A DNA stretch of 64,000 bases from Sipunculus nudus. Taxonomy: Eukaryota > Annelida > Sipuncula > Golfingiida > Sipunculidae. A program made the translations under genes and the position numbers. The stretch covers positions 21,241,867 through 21,305,866 of the forward strand of contig CM049308.1 of assembly GCA_026874595.1 (NCBI GenBank). The letters run 5' to 3'. Under the pieces are notes generated by a model. That model did not search any database, was not told the origin of the DNA, and saw nothing but the letters and a program-made list of their open reading frames with translations. Of the stretch, positions 8,881 to 21,130 are shown piece by piece (position 1 is the first letter of the stretch; every line of letters begins with the position of its first letter).

Positions 8881-10905
8881 AGAAAGGCATGTCACTCTGT
8901 ATGGGGGTTCCTGGATTATCTTACAAGGCATATCACTCTGACGTGACTGGGGGATGCTGGATTATCTAAAAAGGCAGTCACTCTGACGTGACTGTGGGTT
9001 CCTGGATTATCTTACAAGGCATGTCACTCTGACGTGACTTGGGGTTCCTGGATTATCTAACACGGCATGTCACTCTGACGTGATTTAGGGTAACTGGATT
9101 ATCTTACAAGGCATGTCACTCTGACGTGACTGTGGGTTCCTGGATTATCTTACAAGACATATCACTCTGACGTGATTAGGGGGTTCCTGGATTATCTTAC
9201 AAGGCATGTCACTCTGACGTGACTTGGGGTTCCTGGATTATCTAACAAGGCATGTCACTCTGACGTGACTTGGGCTTCCTGGATTATCTTACAAGGCATG
9301 TCACTCTGACGTGACTTGGGGTTCCTGGATTATCTAACACGGATTGTCACTCTGACGTGATTGGGGGTTACTGGATTATTTTACAAGGCATGTCACTCTG
9401 ACGTGACTTGGGGTTCTTGGATTATCTAACAAGGCCTGTCACTCTGACGTGATTGGGGTTACTGGATTATCTTACAAGGCATGTCACTCTGACGTGACTT
9501 GGGGTTCCTGGATTATCTAACACGGCATGTCACTCTGACGTGATTGGGGGTTCCTAGATTATCTTACAAGGCATGTCACTCTGACGTGACTTGGGGTTCC
9601 TGGATTATCTAACACGGCATGTCACTCTGACGTGATTGGGGGTTACTGGATTATTTTACAAGGCATGTCACTCTGACGTGACTTGGGGTTCCTGGATTTT
9701 CTAACAAGGCATGTCACTCTGATGTGATTGGGGGTTACTGGATTATCTTACAAGGCATGTCACTCTGACGTGACTTGGGGTTCCTGGATTATCTAACAAG
9801 GCATGTCACTCTGACGTGATTGGGGGTTACTGGATTATCTTACAAGGCATGTCAGTCTGACGTGACTTGGGGTTCCTGGATTATCTAACACGGCATGTCA
9901 CTCTGACGTGATTGGGGGTTACTGGATTATCTTACAAGGCATGTCACTCTGACGTGACTTGGGGTTCCTGGATTATCTAACACGGCATGTCACTCTGACG
10001 TGATTGGGGGTTACTGGATTATTTTACAAGGCATGTCACTCTGACGTGACTTGGGGTTCCTGGATTTTCTAACAAGGCATGTCACTCTGACGTGATTGGG
10101 GGTTACTGGATTATCTTACAACGCATGTCACTCTGACGTGACTTGGGGTTCCTGGATTATCTAACACGGCATGTCACTCTGACGTGATTGGGGGTTACTG
10201 GATTATTTTACAAGGCATGTCACTCTGACGTCACTTGGGGTTCCTGGATTATCTAACAAGGCATGTCACTCTGACGTGATTGGGGGTTACTGGATTATCT
10301 TACAAGGCATGTCACTCTGACGTGACTTGGGGTTCCTGGATTATATAACACGGCATGTCACTCTGACGTGATTGGGGGTTACTGGATTATTTTACAAGGC
10401 ATGTCACTCTGATGTGACTTGGGGTTCCTGGATTATCTAACACGGCATGTCACTCTGACGTGATTGGGGGTTACTGGATTATTTTACAAGGCATGTCACT
10501 CTGACGTGACTTGGGGTTCCTGGATTATCTAACACGGCATGTCACTCTGACGTGATTGGGGGTTACTGGATTATTTTACAAGGCATGTCACTCTGACGTG
10601 ACTTGGGGTTCCTGGATTACCTAACAAGGCATGTCACTCTGACGTGACTGGGGGTTCCTGGATTATCTTAAAAGGCATGTCACTCTGACGTGACTGTGGG
10701 TTCCTAGATTATCTTACAAGGCATGTCACTCTGACGTGATTAGGGGGTTCCTGGAGTATCTTACAAGGCATGTCACTCTGACGTGACTTGGGATTCCTGG
10801 ATTATCTAACAAGGCATGTCATTCTGACGTGACTAGGGGTTCCTGGATTATTTTACAAGGCACGCCACTCTGACGTGATTGGGGGGTTCCTTGGTTATCT
10901 TACAA
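8881..10905 (+). repeat. 46-bp satellite array, about 44 monomers with dimeric order
   Basis: Tandem 46-base monomers carry GGCATGTCACTCTGACGTGA followed by a TTCCTGGATTATCT-type tail. Through most of the array two monomer types alternate: one with GACTTGGGGTTCCTGG and one with GATTGGGGGTTACTGG, giving a 92-base higher-order unit. Edge monomers are more diverged and do not alternate cleanly. Each monomer contains the inverted pair GTCAC-TCTGAC-GTGAC. The array at 48263-49736 is the same with 12 fewer monomers. Confidence 0.95.
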
Positions 10906-11700
10906 CTCAGTATTTTGAAATTTATTTAGTTTCTCTTTCTTAGGTGCCATGTCAAAATAACAATCATTTTAATATCAAGAAAATAGTCAATTTTACGCAA
11001 TTTTCGAACCATCTTTTTCCTCTCTTTCTTCATATGCATTCATTCGACTTTGATTTCACGCTGTCGTGGAAATCATTATTTTTAATTGTGACAAGATGTT
11101 ATGATATAATATAATGATGTAAGCAATGAGTTTAACAGATTCCTTGACCTTTCTGAAGATGATGTCAGAAAAATTGTTTTCTGATTCGCATTCTAAGAAT
11201 ATATGATATTGAACCACTGCCAACAACAACATTAAAGCAGTGTTTTCAAGTAATGTTACAATTTTTTAACATAATTTCAAAATTGGTGGGACGGCAGCTC
11301 ACTCTTAGGGTATATCTGACCGTAATCGCAGATGGTACAGAATGAAGGAAATTTATCAAGCAAATTAAAGATGTGTTTTGGTATTCCCCAAAGAAGTGTT
11401 CTTGTCATATTAATCTTCTCTGTCTGACCGTTTTCAAACTTAAAAAAAAAGTGCGTGATTTAGGTATGATCTTGATTTTTTTTTAATTTCTTGGGATTGT
11501 TATGCGTCCATGTCCCCTCTGGTCAGACCCCAAGTGGCTCAAGACATTCACGCGTTAGAGAATACTTTTCATTATTTTTGTATATACAGCCAATCAATCG
11601 ACGCCCTTGCTACAAATCTGACAACAGTTTGTTTAGTTATTTACATACCTGATATTTCAGGTGAAATCAAATCACGTCACGTATAGCATAGCATACAGGT
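10906..11700 (+). repeat. post-satellite block with LINE-like relic
   Basis: Unique-looking non-coding sequence, repeated at 49737-50530 and partly at 26010-26735. It includes the reverse-transcriptase-like motif at 11380 and a downstream AATACTTTTCATTATTTTTG segment. Frames are interrupted in this copy. Confidence 0.6.
11380..11427 (+). pseudogene. reverse transcriptase motif relic (degenerate)
   Basis: Translates GIPQRSVLVILIFSV then stop, a damaged version of GVPQGSVL seen intact at 26405 and 50208. That motif is typical of LINE-type reverse transcriptases (GVPQGSVLGP.LF). Only about 12 residues match; no YxDD box follows. Confidence 0.3.
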
Positions 11701-12899
11701 AAGGCAGAAAGGAGTTGACAGAATTACTTGAACTCTTCTTTAGATACATTGTGAAAGTATACCTCGGAGTTTAAGGCCAGACTGCCCCCCCCCCCCTCGG
11801 TGAAACCCAGAACCCAGGTAACACACGCACTTCGAAGTAACCATACACTGGTGAAATGAGAAAACACTGTATAACTCACCGTATTCGTGCGACTGATCTC
11901 ACAGATAACTGTGTTGAGGGGACACCTTGATCAGGACTACGTGGCTAAAACGCTTTCTTTATATATATTTATGCAAGGTGGACAAGTTGAGACCTGTAAA
12001 AGTATTTTACATTGATAAGGCATTCAAGGGACTGAATTCCTTACACGAGACCCTCCTCTTTTCTCCATATCCAGGCCACGGTCACAGCGGCGTTCCTTTA
12101 TTCGAGCAAATTGGATATTAAACGTTTTATTTATTAATATATAAAAGACAATTATCTATAAATTAAAGGACAAGAATGTAATAGATATCTGCTGCCTCTT
12201 GAACGATCCCTGACCAAACACCTATATGTGTATTATTATACACCGCACCTTACGTCGTGTTGACTAACATTACCTGACGCGATTACCAATTTGTTTAAGG
12301 ATATAGGCATCGAAAGCGTTTCATAAATCCCAGTTTGTTAAATTAAATATATACGTCATCCAATACACTTAAGGGATGACAGCCGAGCAGAGACTGCCGA
12401 GATAATAACCACTCGACTATCAAAACCCCATCGATTTCGTGCGAGATAAGGGTATCCAAGATCTGTGGGCCTGTAAAAGTTCAGGCCGTTATCAAATTCT
12501 CCTGAAAATGTGTGATATTGACAATATAGGCGCAGGGATGGACGGTGTAATGCCAGGGATCATATCGAACTGTTAGGCACCAGTTTCCATGTGAGCCTAT
12601 AATATTTGGAGACCTCTCCGGAAAAGAACGCCTCGGCGGCAGCGGCGGTTCAAGCGGAACCTGCCTGAAAATAGAGTATACGGTAACCGCGAAACTTCGC
12701 TATGATGGATACAATAATTACCTCAAACAAGCTTATATCTGTTTATATGCATGTGTTATGCGAACGTTGGGAACCTTTTTGAAAAGGAAAAGTCGCTGAT
12801 GCCCACACGCCAATCATAAATACACAAGCATATTACCCGCTCTTTTGCTTATATAAAACGTTTCCCTTACCCATTGATTTACCTGCATGTCATTCATAC
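11701..12899 (+). repeat. CAGGACTACGTGGCT module, long copy 3
   Basis: Long form of the module. In order it holds a poly-C tract near 11787, GAACCCAGGTAACACACGCA, the core TGATCAGGACTACGTGGCTA at 11928, GACAAGTTGAGACCTGTAAA, a GCCGAGCAGAGACTGCCGAG segment, and a GC-rich GCCTCGGCGGCAGCGGCGG box near 12631. Sisters are at 26736-27860 and 50531-51720. No coding support. Confidence 0.75.
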
Positions 12900-13750
12900 A
12901 GGTAATATTAATAGGTAATACTATGTACAGGACCGGGAAAATCGGAAAGAAATGGACAGACTTGTATGAACACATCTTCAAATACAATAGAAAGGTAAAT
13001 GTTGAACACCGACCATATAGTTAAATACTGTCCAATAAGCCCCCGAGACCTATTAGGCAGACTCTGCCGAAGAATTGACAATATTTACTCATATTCACCG
13101 CGTAGTATACCCCCCCCCCCCCCCCAAAAAAAAAATAATTAACAGACATATACTTCTATATACTGTAAAAAATTAACTTTAACCGAAAATTCAAATTTCT
13201 TGAAACATTTGTATAGGTTCCAATCATAAAAAAGAAATGAGCCCATATATGAAATTATTTTTTTTTTAATTTTGCACACCATTGAATCATATATGTAAAT
13301 ATACCATGCACATCCTTATCAGGACTACGTGACTACAAGAAGATCAATATTGAAGTACTGCAATTGGACAAGTTGAAACTTGTGACATTATTGTTGTTGT
13401 TAAGGCATTCATAAGAGGTCTGGTGTGCATATCCAGACCACAGTTACAACTAGATATTAAAAAAAAACGGGAAATTTGATATAAAACGCTTCATGATTTA
13501 TTTACATTAACGATAACCATCGATAATTAATATTAATGTTAAAAATGACATATATATTAAATAGATACCAACTACAGCAGTATCTGACTATCAATGTTAA
13601 CCCGACCCAACGACGCGGGACACATCTACAGAGAGGTTATGTTATTACGAGTGTTTTCGTTGTTTTCTCTTTAAAATCTTTCTAGGCTCAGCAGGGATCC
13701 TGATACGAATCCCAATAAAAAACAGTATATGGGAGTCGATACAGGGGATT
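12900..13750 (+). repeat. CAGGACTACGTGGCT module, diverged copy 4
   Basis: Begins AGGTAATATTAATAGGTAAT, then CCGGGAAAATCGGAAAGAAA, a poly-C/poly-A tract near 13111-13135, the core CAGGACTACGTGACTACAAG at 13320 and a GACAAGTTGAAACTTGTGAC tail. It then leads into a minisatellite. Sisters at 28380-29225 and 51721-52567. Confidence 0.7.
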
Positions 13751-15762
13751 GGTCACAGTCACATACATTGCTCCAGCGCTGGGGAGGTAGTCAGTGGTCA
13801 GATACATTGATCCAGCGGGGGGGAATAGTCAGTGGTCAGATACATTGGTCCAGCGAAGGGGGGGGGGGGGGTAGTCAGTGGCCAGATACTTTAACAGACC
13901 GGTGGGGAAGTAGGCAGTGGTCAGATACATTGACAGATCGGTGGGGAAGTAGTCAGTGGTCAGAAACATTGCTCCAGCGGAGGGGAAGTCGTCAGTGGTC
14001 AAATGCATTGGCTGGCCAAGCGTTGGAGAAGTAGTCAGTGGTCAGATGCATTGGCTGGCCAAGCGTTGGAGAAGTAGTCAGTGGTCATATACATTGGTCC
14101 AGCGAAGGGGAGGTAGTCAGTGGTCAGATACATTGGCCCAGCAGTGGGAAAGTAGTCAGTGGTCTGATACATTGTTCCAACGCTGGGGAGGTTGTCAGTG
14201 GTCAGATACATTGGCCCAGCAGTGGGGAAGTAGTCAGTGGTCAGATACATTAACAGAGCGGTGGGGAGGTAGTCAGTGGTCAGATACATTGACACAGCGC
14301 TGGGGAAGTAGTCAGTGGTATGATACATTGTTCCAACGTTGGGGAAGTAGTCAGTGGTCAGATACATTGCTCCAGTGAAGGGGAGGTAGTCAGTGGTCAG
14401 ATACATATGTCCAGCCGTGGGAAAGTAGTCAGTGGTCTGATACATTGTTCCTACGCTGGCGAGGTAGTCAGTGGTCAGATACATTGGCCCAGCAGTGGGG
14501 AAGTAGTCAGTGGTCAGATACATTAACAGAGTGGTGGGGAGGTAGTCAGTGGTCAGATACATTGACAGAGCGGTGGGGAAGTAGTCAGTGGTTTGATACA
14601 TTGTTCCAACGTTGCGGAAGTAGTCAGTGGTCAGATGCATTGGTCCAGCGGTGGGGAAGTAGTCAGTGGTCAGATACATTGGCCCAGCGGTGGGGAAGTG
14701 GTCAGGGGAATTTACATTGCTCCAGATTTTTTGGAACTATTCAGTGGTCAGATACATTGGTCCAGCGGAGGGGAAGTAATCAGTGGTCAATCACATTGGT
14801 CCAGCTGGCGATGGGGAAGTAGTCAGTGGTCAGATACATTGGCCCAGCGGTGGGGAAGTAGTCAGTGGTCTGATACATTGTGCCAACGTTGGGGAAGTAG
14901 TCAGTGGTCTGATACATTGTTCTAAAGTTGGGGAGGTAGTCAATAGTCAGATACATTGGCCCAGCGGTGGGGAAGTAGTCAGTGGGCAGATACATTGGTC
15001 CAGTGGTTGAGAAGTGGTCAGTGGTCAGATACATTGGTCCAGTGGTTGAGAAGTGGTCAGTGGTCAGATACATTGGCCAAGCGGTGGGGAAGTGGTAAGG
15101 GGCATTTACATTGCTCCAGATTTTTTGGAAGTATTCAGTGGTCAGAAACATTGGTCCAGCGGAGGGGAAGTAGTCAGTGGTCAAATACATTGGTCCAGCG
15201 GGCGATGGGGAAGTAGTCAGTGGTCAGATACATTGGCCTAGCGGTGGGGAAGTAGTCAGTGGTCTGATACATTGTTCTAACGTTGGGGGAAGAAGTCAGT
15301 GGTCAGATACATTGGTCCAGCGGTGGGGAAGTAGTCATTAGTCAGATACATTGGTCGAGTGGTTGGGAAGTGGTCAGTGGTCAGATACATTGGTCCAGCG
15401 GGCGATGGGGAAGTAGTCAGTGGTCAGATACATTGTCCAATTCTGGGAAAGTGGTTAGTGGTCAGAAACAATTGTCCACTGGTGGTGAACTGGTCAGTAG
15501 TCAGGTACATTGGTCCAGTGGTGGGGAAGTGGTCAGTAGTCAGATACATTGGTCCAGTGATGAGGAAGTGGTCAGTAGTCAGGTACATCGGCCCAGCGAT
15601 GGGGAAATGATCAGTGGTCAAATACATTGGTCCAGTGATGGGAATATGTCAGTGGTCAAATACATTGGTCCAGTGATGGGAATAGGTCAGTTCTTAGATA
15701 CATTAGTTACGCGGTTGGGATGTGGTCAGTGGTCAGACACCTTTGTCCAGCTCTGGGTAAGT
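13751..15762 (+). repeat. 39-bp minisatellite block 2 (large, about 50 units)
   Basis: The largest block, with many near-perfect GTCAGTGGTCAGATACATTG units. Inside it, an unusual interruption ATTTACATTGCTCCAGATTT recurs near 14710 and 15100, marking a larger repeat of roughly 390 bases. A 214-codon frame on the minus strand (14035-14679) and several plus frames are open because 39 is divisible by 3. They consist of 13-residue repeats such as SGQIHWSSGGEVV and MYLTTDYFPTAGP. I do not call them genes. Confidence 0.95.
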
Positions 15763-16290
15763 GATCCAACATATTTTGTATATTACAATGAGAAAACGCG
15801 GTAAGAAAGAGACAGCCTTTATGAACATTTCTGTATACATTTGATATTAAGGCTAATACCGCCCAGTAAACCCTAGAACCAAGTATGCATGCTGAGTATT
15901 GTTTACCTTGCCCTATATCAAATCCTTTTGGCTTCACCATGCTGTAGGTACACCTTGTACAGGAGTACGTGGCTAAAGGACGGTCAATATATAGAAATGC
16001 AAGTGGGCAAGTCGAGAATTGTTATAGTATAGATAAGACACAGAAGTGGCTGAGGCCATATATGAGAAGCCAGGTGTTTACTGCTTACACAACCGGTCCT
16101 TTAATTTAACCAATTATGTTTTATTTATATATTGATAAACTATATAATTGACCATGAATTATACTACAAGAAATAAGCTAGATACCTGCCCCCTTCAGAA
16201 CGCTACCTGACCATTAATTCACCTTAGTGTCTTATCATTCGCCCGACCTCACGTCATGTTGACACCAATTTTTATACATTAGGTGCAAGT
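15763..16290 (+). repeat. CAGGACTACGTGGCT module, copy 5
   Basis: Follows the minisatellite directly with ATCCAACATATTTTGTATAT, GAGAAAACGCGGTAAGAAAG, CAGTAAACCCTAGAACCAAG and a core GTACAGGAGTACGTGGCTAA. Sister copies at 33240-33790 and 54580-55110. Confidence 0.75.
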
Positions 16291-16689
16291 TTGATGAGTT
16301 CTCGGGGGGGGGGGAGGGTGCTCTGGGGCCCCTTCTGGGGAATATAGCAGCACATGATATAATGTGACAGAGACGCATGCTTGCAGAATTATTCATCCTG
16401 ATCCGGCTTACCTCTGGTCTTGATTGAAACTGTTTATTATGACGTGCAGAATGAAAACATTGATGTTAAAGCAATCTTAATCGGGCGCACTATACACTGG
16501 TTCAGGAGCTACGTCAGATCAGCAAATATAGTCACATCAACCAAAAAGATAAGATTAAACAGACTCCATGCGCGCACACACAATATTATATAAACAGAGG
16601 AGAGATGTAACTGACAGATCACGAGAATTGTAAACTGAACATTCAGATTTTTGCGACCCCATGGACATTCAGGACGAGTTCGCTGCTCA
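16291..16689 (+). repeat. G-run and linker between module copy 5 and its hairpin module
   Basis: Holds a G9 tract at about 16304 followed by GAGGGTGCTCTGGGGCCCCT. Shared with 33790-34170 and 55111-55507. No gene. Confidence 0.6.
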
Positions 16690-17995
16690 TAAAGAAATAA
16701 GAAGTGTCAATAAACATACATTTCATGTGTACACTGATCTACACTGAAGAATATATTTAATGAATATGCATATGCCATTCCAATGTATGTATAATAACCC
16801 TGTTGTCAATCTGAGGCTGAAAGTTTACCAACCGGTAAACCAGACGGATATACCCCGAGTTAAAGGCCAACCCTCTAGAGTATATCACTCAGAACACGCA
16901 ACAGGGGTGGAAGAAATTCATATTTGAGCGTACCACGGATATAATAGTTGTAATCCGGGCGAATAAAACGTGGTCAGCAAATGGTGTTGTGTCTTACATG
17001 GCCGGCAATGTTTATCTCAAGCACAGCCAAATACATCATTGCACATGCCACAGCCATCACCGCAATCTTGATCTAACCACATACCACAGCACTTGAAAAT
17101 GACAAAATAGCAGTTCAAAAGGGCAACATATCTGAACAAAGCGGCATATTAGATTGCCACACCCAATACCATTTTAATGGATGAGATGCATCATGTCGAC
17201 CAATACTTCAGATACTTGGTTTACTAGATCATAAAGACATCATAATATAAAATATAATGCACGTTTTCGGTACAACTATTTCCTGATTGAACTAGAGAGT
17301 AGGCCTTTAACATCAGTGAACAACATGCAATGCAACAGCTTAAACGTCAGATTCAATGTCGGCTTGGAATTATGAGACAATGAGATAATTGTGTTTGTAA
17401 TAACAAATACACTAATTCAGCATTCTTAATCCGCCACATCGCGCACTATCAGAACGCCAAGTCGAAACATATTTCATGTTTGCACACACATATACACACA
17501 CAAACGAGCGCACTGTCTTAATAAAATAAAAAAGTAGTTCTGCTGAAACTGGATATTTCAAGAGGCATACAGTTTTTTTTTATACTTAGATAAGCATTGA
17601 CATTTATGACATGCCCCGTGCTCATAAATGTGAGTAGTGTTTGTGTACATTACACTTCACCCGGCTGACCGACGTACACGGCTAACCATGATAACGATCC
17701 ACCCTCTTCAGTTCGCAAAGACTGGGCGGATAAGCAAACGTAAACCGTGGAACTTTTATGTATAATATGTGTGTGTTACGTTTCACTCGGTAATATTATG
17801 TATATCACCGGGATAAGCGGAAAGGAATGGACAAACTTTTACGAACACATCTACAAATACAATAGAAAGTTATATGTTGGACACAGACCATATAGATGAG
17901 TACTGTCCCATATAGCCCTCGAAACACTCTGTCGAGGAATGTTTTTTTTTTTTATATTTACCGTTAGTATATCCCCCCCCCCTCTCCAAAAAAAG
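16690..17995 (+). repeat. hairpin module, long diverged copy
   Basis: Contains CTGTTGTCAATCTGAGGCTG, CATGCAATGCAACAGC, the hairpin at 17619-17636, then CACCGGGATAAGCGGAAAGG and a poly-C tract near 17972. Compared with 34180-35100 it carries an additional segment at about 16850-17310. The nearly identical sister is at 55508-56812. Confidence 0.65.
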
Positions 17996-18237
17996 GTCTC
18001 GTTGTAGAAATTATGGTGCAGATATCAGGGTTTGCAGCATTCTAGCAAATTTGGCCATCTCATTTCTTTTTTAGTTTTATTTGTATTTTGTTTTTCTTTC
18101 ATTGGGGTGAATTCTGGAGGTTACACCATACCGAATGTGACGATCATGTTCCACTGTGGCTTTATGTTTTCGGGAGAAAGAGGCAGATGTCATGGGTTGT
18201 CACAGTTTAACTTATGGTCGCCTTTCATCTGTGTCTA
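17996..18237 (+). repeat. short repeat GGTCTCGTTGTAGAAATTAT
   Basis: Also at 42839-43085 and 56814-57055. A 70-codon frame (18032-18244) is open here and partly at 42877-43059, starting MQHSSKF. Its hydrophobic run FLVLFVFCFSFIGVN could resemble a signal peptide, but the frame is not conserved past it. Confidence 0.55.
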
Positions 18238-20179
18238 TTTTTAGCGAACCTGTGAGCTTATGCGTTGGTGTGGCGTCGTCTGGCGTCCGTCGTCCGTCGT
18301 CTGTACGTTAACCCATAATATCTTGAAAACGGCAAGAGTTAGCATCACGAAATTTTATGCAAAAACTTAGTCATCTAAAAAACTCATTCGGATTTTGCTT
18401 ATTTTTTGGCTAACTGCATTTTCTTAGATTTTATAGAGAAAAAGTTAAATAAAAAAAATAACCTTAAAAACTTCTTCTCCGAAACTGTCAAGCCAAATTG
18501 TTCAATATTTCACAGAAATGATTCCTGGAACAATCTCTCTCAAGTTAGTTCGAATGGTTAAAGTTCGGTGATTTTTGGCCGAGTTACAGGAAGTTGAACA
18601 TAGTCATCTGTCCAAAAAAGCATACTAAAATTACAGTCTCAGAAACGGCTGGAGCTATCATCACTAAGTTTTATACCAATGTTGATCACATGAGTCATAT
18701 CTGAAATTGAGGTATTGGTGGTGCCAACTGCATCGGCCGTTTTTGTACGGGGGTCATCAGTGCCCGTATCATACTGACGGCTACAAAAAACTTCTTCTCT
18801 GAAACCATACGGCTAAACTGTTTAATATCGCACAGAAATGATCCTAGGGTAGTGCTTTCTGAAGTTTGTTATTATGGTCTCAGTTCAGTGAATTTTGGCT
18901 GAGTTATGGGAAGCTGAATTTAGTCGTATGCCATAACAGCCCATTTTAGCTCAGTGGCTACAAAGATCTTCTCCTCAAAAACCACATTAATTATCTTTAG
19001 ATGTTGATAATTCAAGTTTGTTCAAATGGTTTTGGTTCAGTGATTTTTGGCTGAGTTATCGGAAGCTTAACTTGATTTTGCTGTATTTTCCAATATGAGT
19101 TATAAACCTGCAAAATGTTTTTTGACTGACGCCACTGAGGCCAATTTGTTTATTATTTTACAAGAATAATCGCATGAATAATTCTGGTAATAATTGTCTT
19201 TTATGGTTCCAAAGAATGAATACTGGCTGAATTTTAAAGATTGAATAAGTCATTTTACCATATATCATGTTAGCTGTGTGAAGCAGATACCTCTAGCCTT
19301 GCACCAGTTTATCAGCATCTGTTACATCATGCCTCTACACATTTAGATTTCAGGTTATCTATGGTTAATATTGACAAGAATGTTTTTTAAAAGCTTTGAA
19401 AAAATATAAATTTATTATTTTAGATATTCCTCATGCCAGGCAATGTTTAAAATCACAGGTATACAGCTCTCTCTGGGTATATAAAGACGGTTGTACATTG
19501 ATTATAAATTATTGGTATTCATACTCCACTTAATTCCAGATTTTGCCATCAGTGAGATGTATCTGTATTATAATTTTGCATTCATTATGCATCTGTAGTA
19601 ATTTTTAGCGAACTTGTGAGCTAATACGATGGTGTGGGGGCGTCCGTCGTCTGTACGTTAACCCATACTATTTCGAAAACGACTGGAGCTAGCACCATGA
19701 AATTTAATGCAAAAAACTTGCATTCTGAAAAACTCTGCATTTCTTAGATTTTATAGAGAAAAAGCTAAAAAAAACTTTAAAAATCTTCTCCTCCAAAACG
19801 GTCAAGCCAAATTGTTCTATATTTCAAAAGAATTATCCTAGGACATGGTTCTTTCAATCATATCAGAAATATATATGTTTCAATATAAAAAATATATTGT
19901 TTCAATTGTAACTTCTGCATTATTGCACAAAAATTATTCGTAGGTGGCCTTTGTTCAAGTTTACTTAAATGATTTTTGGCAGAATTATTGGACCTGTATC
20001 AATGAAAAGACTGCATCTTTTATTATTCTAGATATTTTGATAAAAAGTTTATGAATATGTCAGCTTAAAAAAAAACATTTTAGCCAAAGTCTTTCAGTAT
20101 GTGTAAACAGATTAACCTCAGGCCAAGATTGTGTCTGTATCTTTAAATAGGTTTAGAAACTGCAAACTGTTTTAGATTT

Positions 20180-20720
20180 GGCAACAGATTAAGAGTTCAT
20201 TCAGTGCAGCCAAATATAGGTCAAGAGTTCTATCAGTGCAGTCAAGCACAAGGCATGTGATCACCTCATGGGTGACATGTGAACACCTCATGGGCTGCAT
20301 GTGATCACTTCATGGGTGTCATGCCCCTCAGGGCTGCATGTGGAGCCAATCTGTGAGCTTATGCAATGGTGTGGCCACTATTTCTTTATTGGTAACAGGC
20401 TAATGGTCAGTGTGGATCTATTAATAGCTTTGGCAGACTACCAACTGTATCAGATTAGGCAACAGGCCATGAGTTCACTCAGTGCAGCCAGGTATAGGTC
20501 TGGAGTTCACTCAGTGCAGTAGCTTCATTCTATTTATAGCGTAGACAGATTGCCCAGTGCATCAGATTTGGCACCTAAGTTCAGCCTGGATCTATTTATA
20601 GCTTTGGCAGACTGCTAACTGTGTCATTATGCAACAGGTCAAGAGTTCACTCAGTGCAGCCATGTACAGTTCAAAAGTTCACTCAGTAGCCTGAGCCAGC
20701 AAATTTGTCACAGTTCACTC
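20180..20720 (+). repeat. diverged tandem units with TTCACTCAGTGCAG
   Basis: The phrase GAGTTCA(C/T)TCAGTGCAG(C/T) recurs near 20192, 20475, 20505 and 20648 with variable spacing. CACCTCATGGG occurs at about 20263 and 20285. The 73-codon frame at 20301-20522 runs over this repeat and is not credible as a gene. Confidence 0.55.
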
Positions 20721-20835
20721 GGGGCCTTACTCATCTAAGGCAGGTCAGCCCCATGCATCAGACTCATGGTAAGTTTGATGTATTGGCCTGATATTTTGAC
20801 CTGTCTATTTGTCTTGGATGGCTTTCTAGTTCACA

Positions 20836-21130
20836 AGACAGATGTCGCCACCTACAATGACTTTTGCGCAGTGTATGTGCCTGCTCATTTCTACAGAGGA
20901 ATTTGATATATCAGCCTGAAATTAGGCATAATTATACATATCGAATAGCTTTGTCCTATACAAGACTGGTGGTGCCACCTACAATAATTTTTGCACAGTG
21001 TGTGTCCCTGCTTATTTCTCAGAAGGGGTTTGATATATCAGTCTGAAATTGGACATATGTTTATATCTCTGATAGCTTCGTTGCATACAAGACTGGTGGT
21101 GCCAGCTACAATCATTTTTGTGTTGTGTGC
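20836..21130 (+). repeat. 126-base tandem repeat, three partial units
   Basis: The phrase AAGAC(A/T)G(A/G)TG(T/G)(C/T)GCCACCTACAAT recurs at about 20837, 20962 and 21088 (the last with CAGCTACAAT), each followed by CAGTGT(A/G)TGTG and GATATATCAG. Sister copy at 59655-59949. Confidence 0.65.

Noticed and set aside
10220-10235. TGACGTCA in the satellite as a regulatory CRE
   Set aside because: Only one monomer has the full palindrome; the others read TGACGTGA, so it is a point variant.
8881-10905. CRISPR-like array (regular repeats)
   Set aside because: Units are contiguous 46-base monomers without unique spacers, in a eukaryotic context; this is a satellite.
14035-14679. 214-codon minus-strand open frame, the longest in the window
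   Set aside because: Built entirely of 39-base minisatellite units; frames on the other strand are equally open, and the near-identical duplicate only reflects recent duplication.
15283-15804. 173-codon plus-strand open frame
   Set aside because: Minisatellite by-product that runs out into a module shared with 33240, where the frame is broken.
18032-18244. Possible secreted peptide (hydrophobic start)
   Set aside because: The frame differs downstream in the 42877 copy and lies in a dispersed repeat; no conserved mature part.
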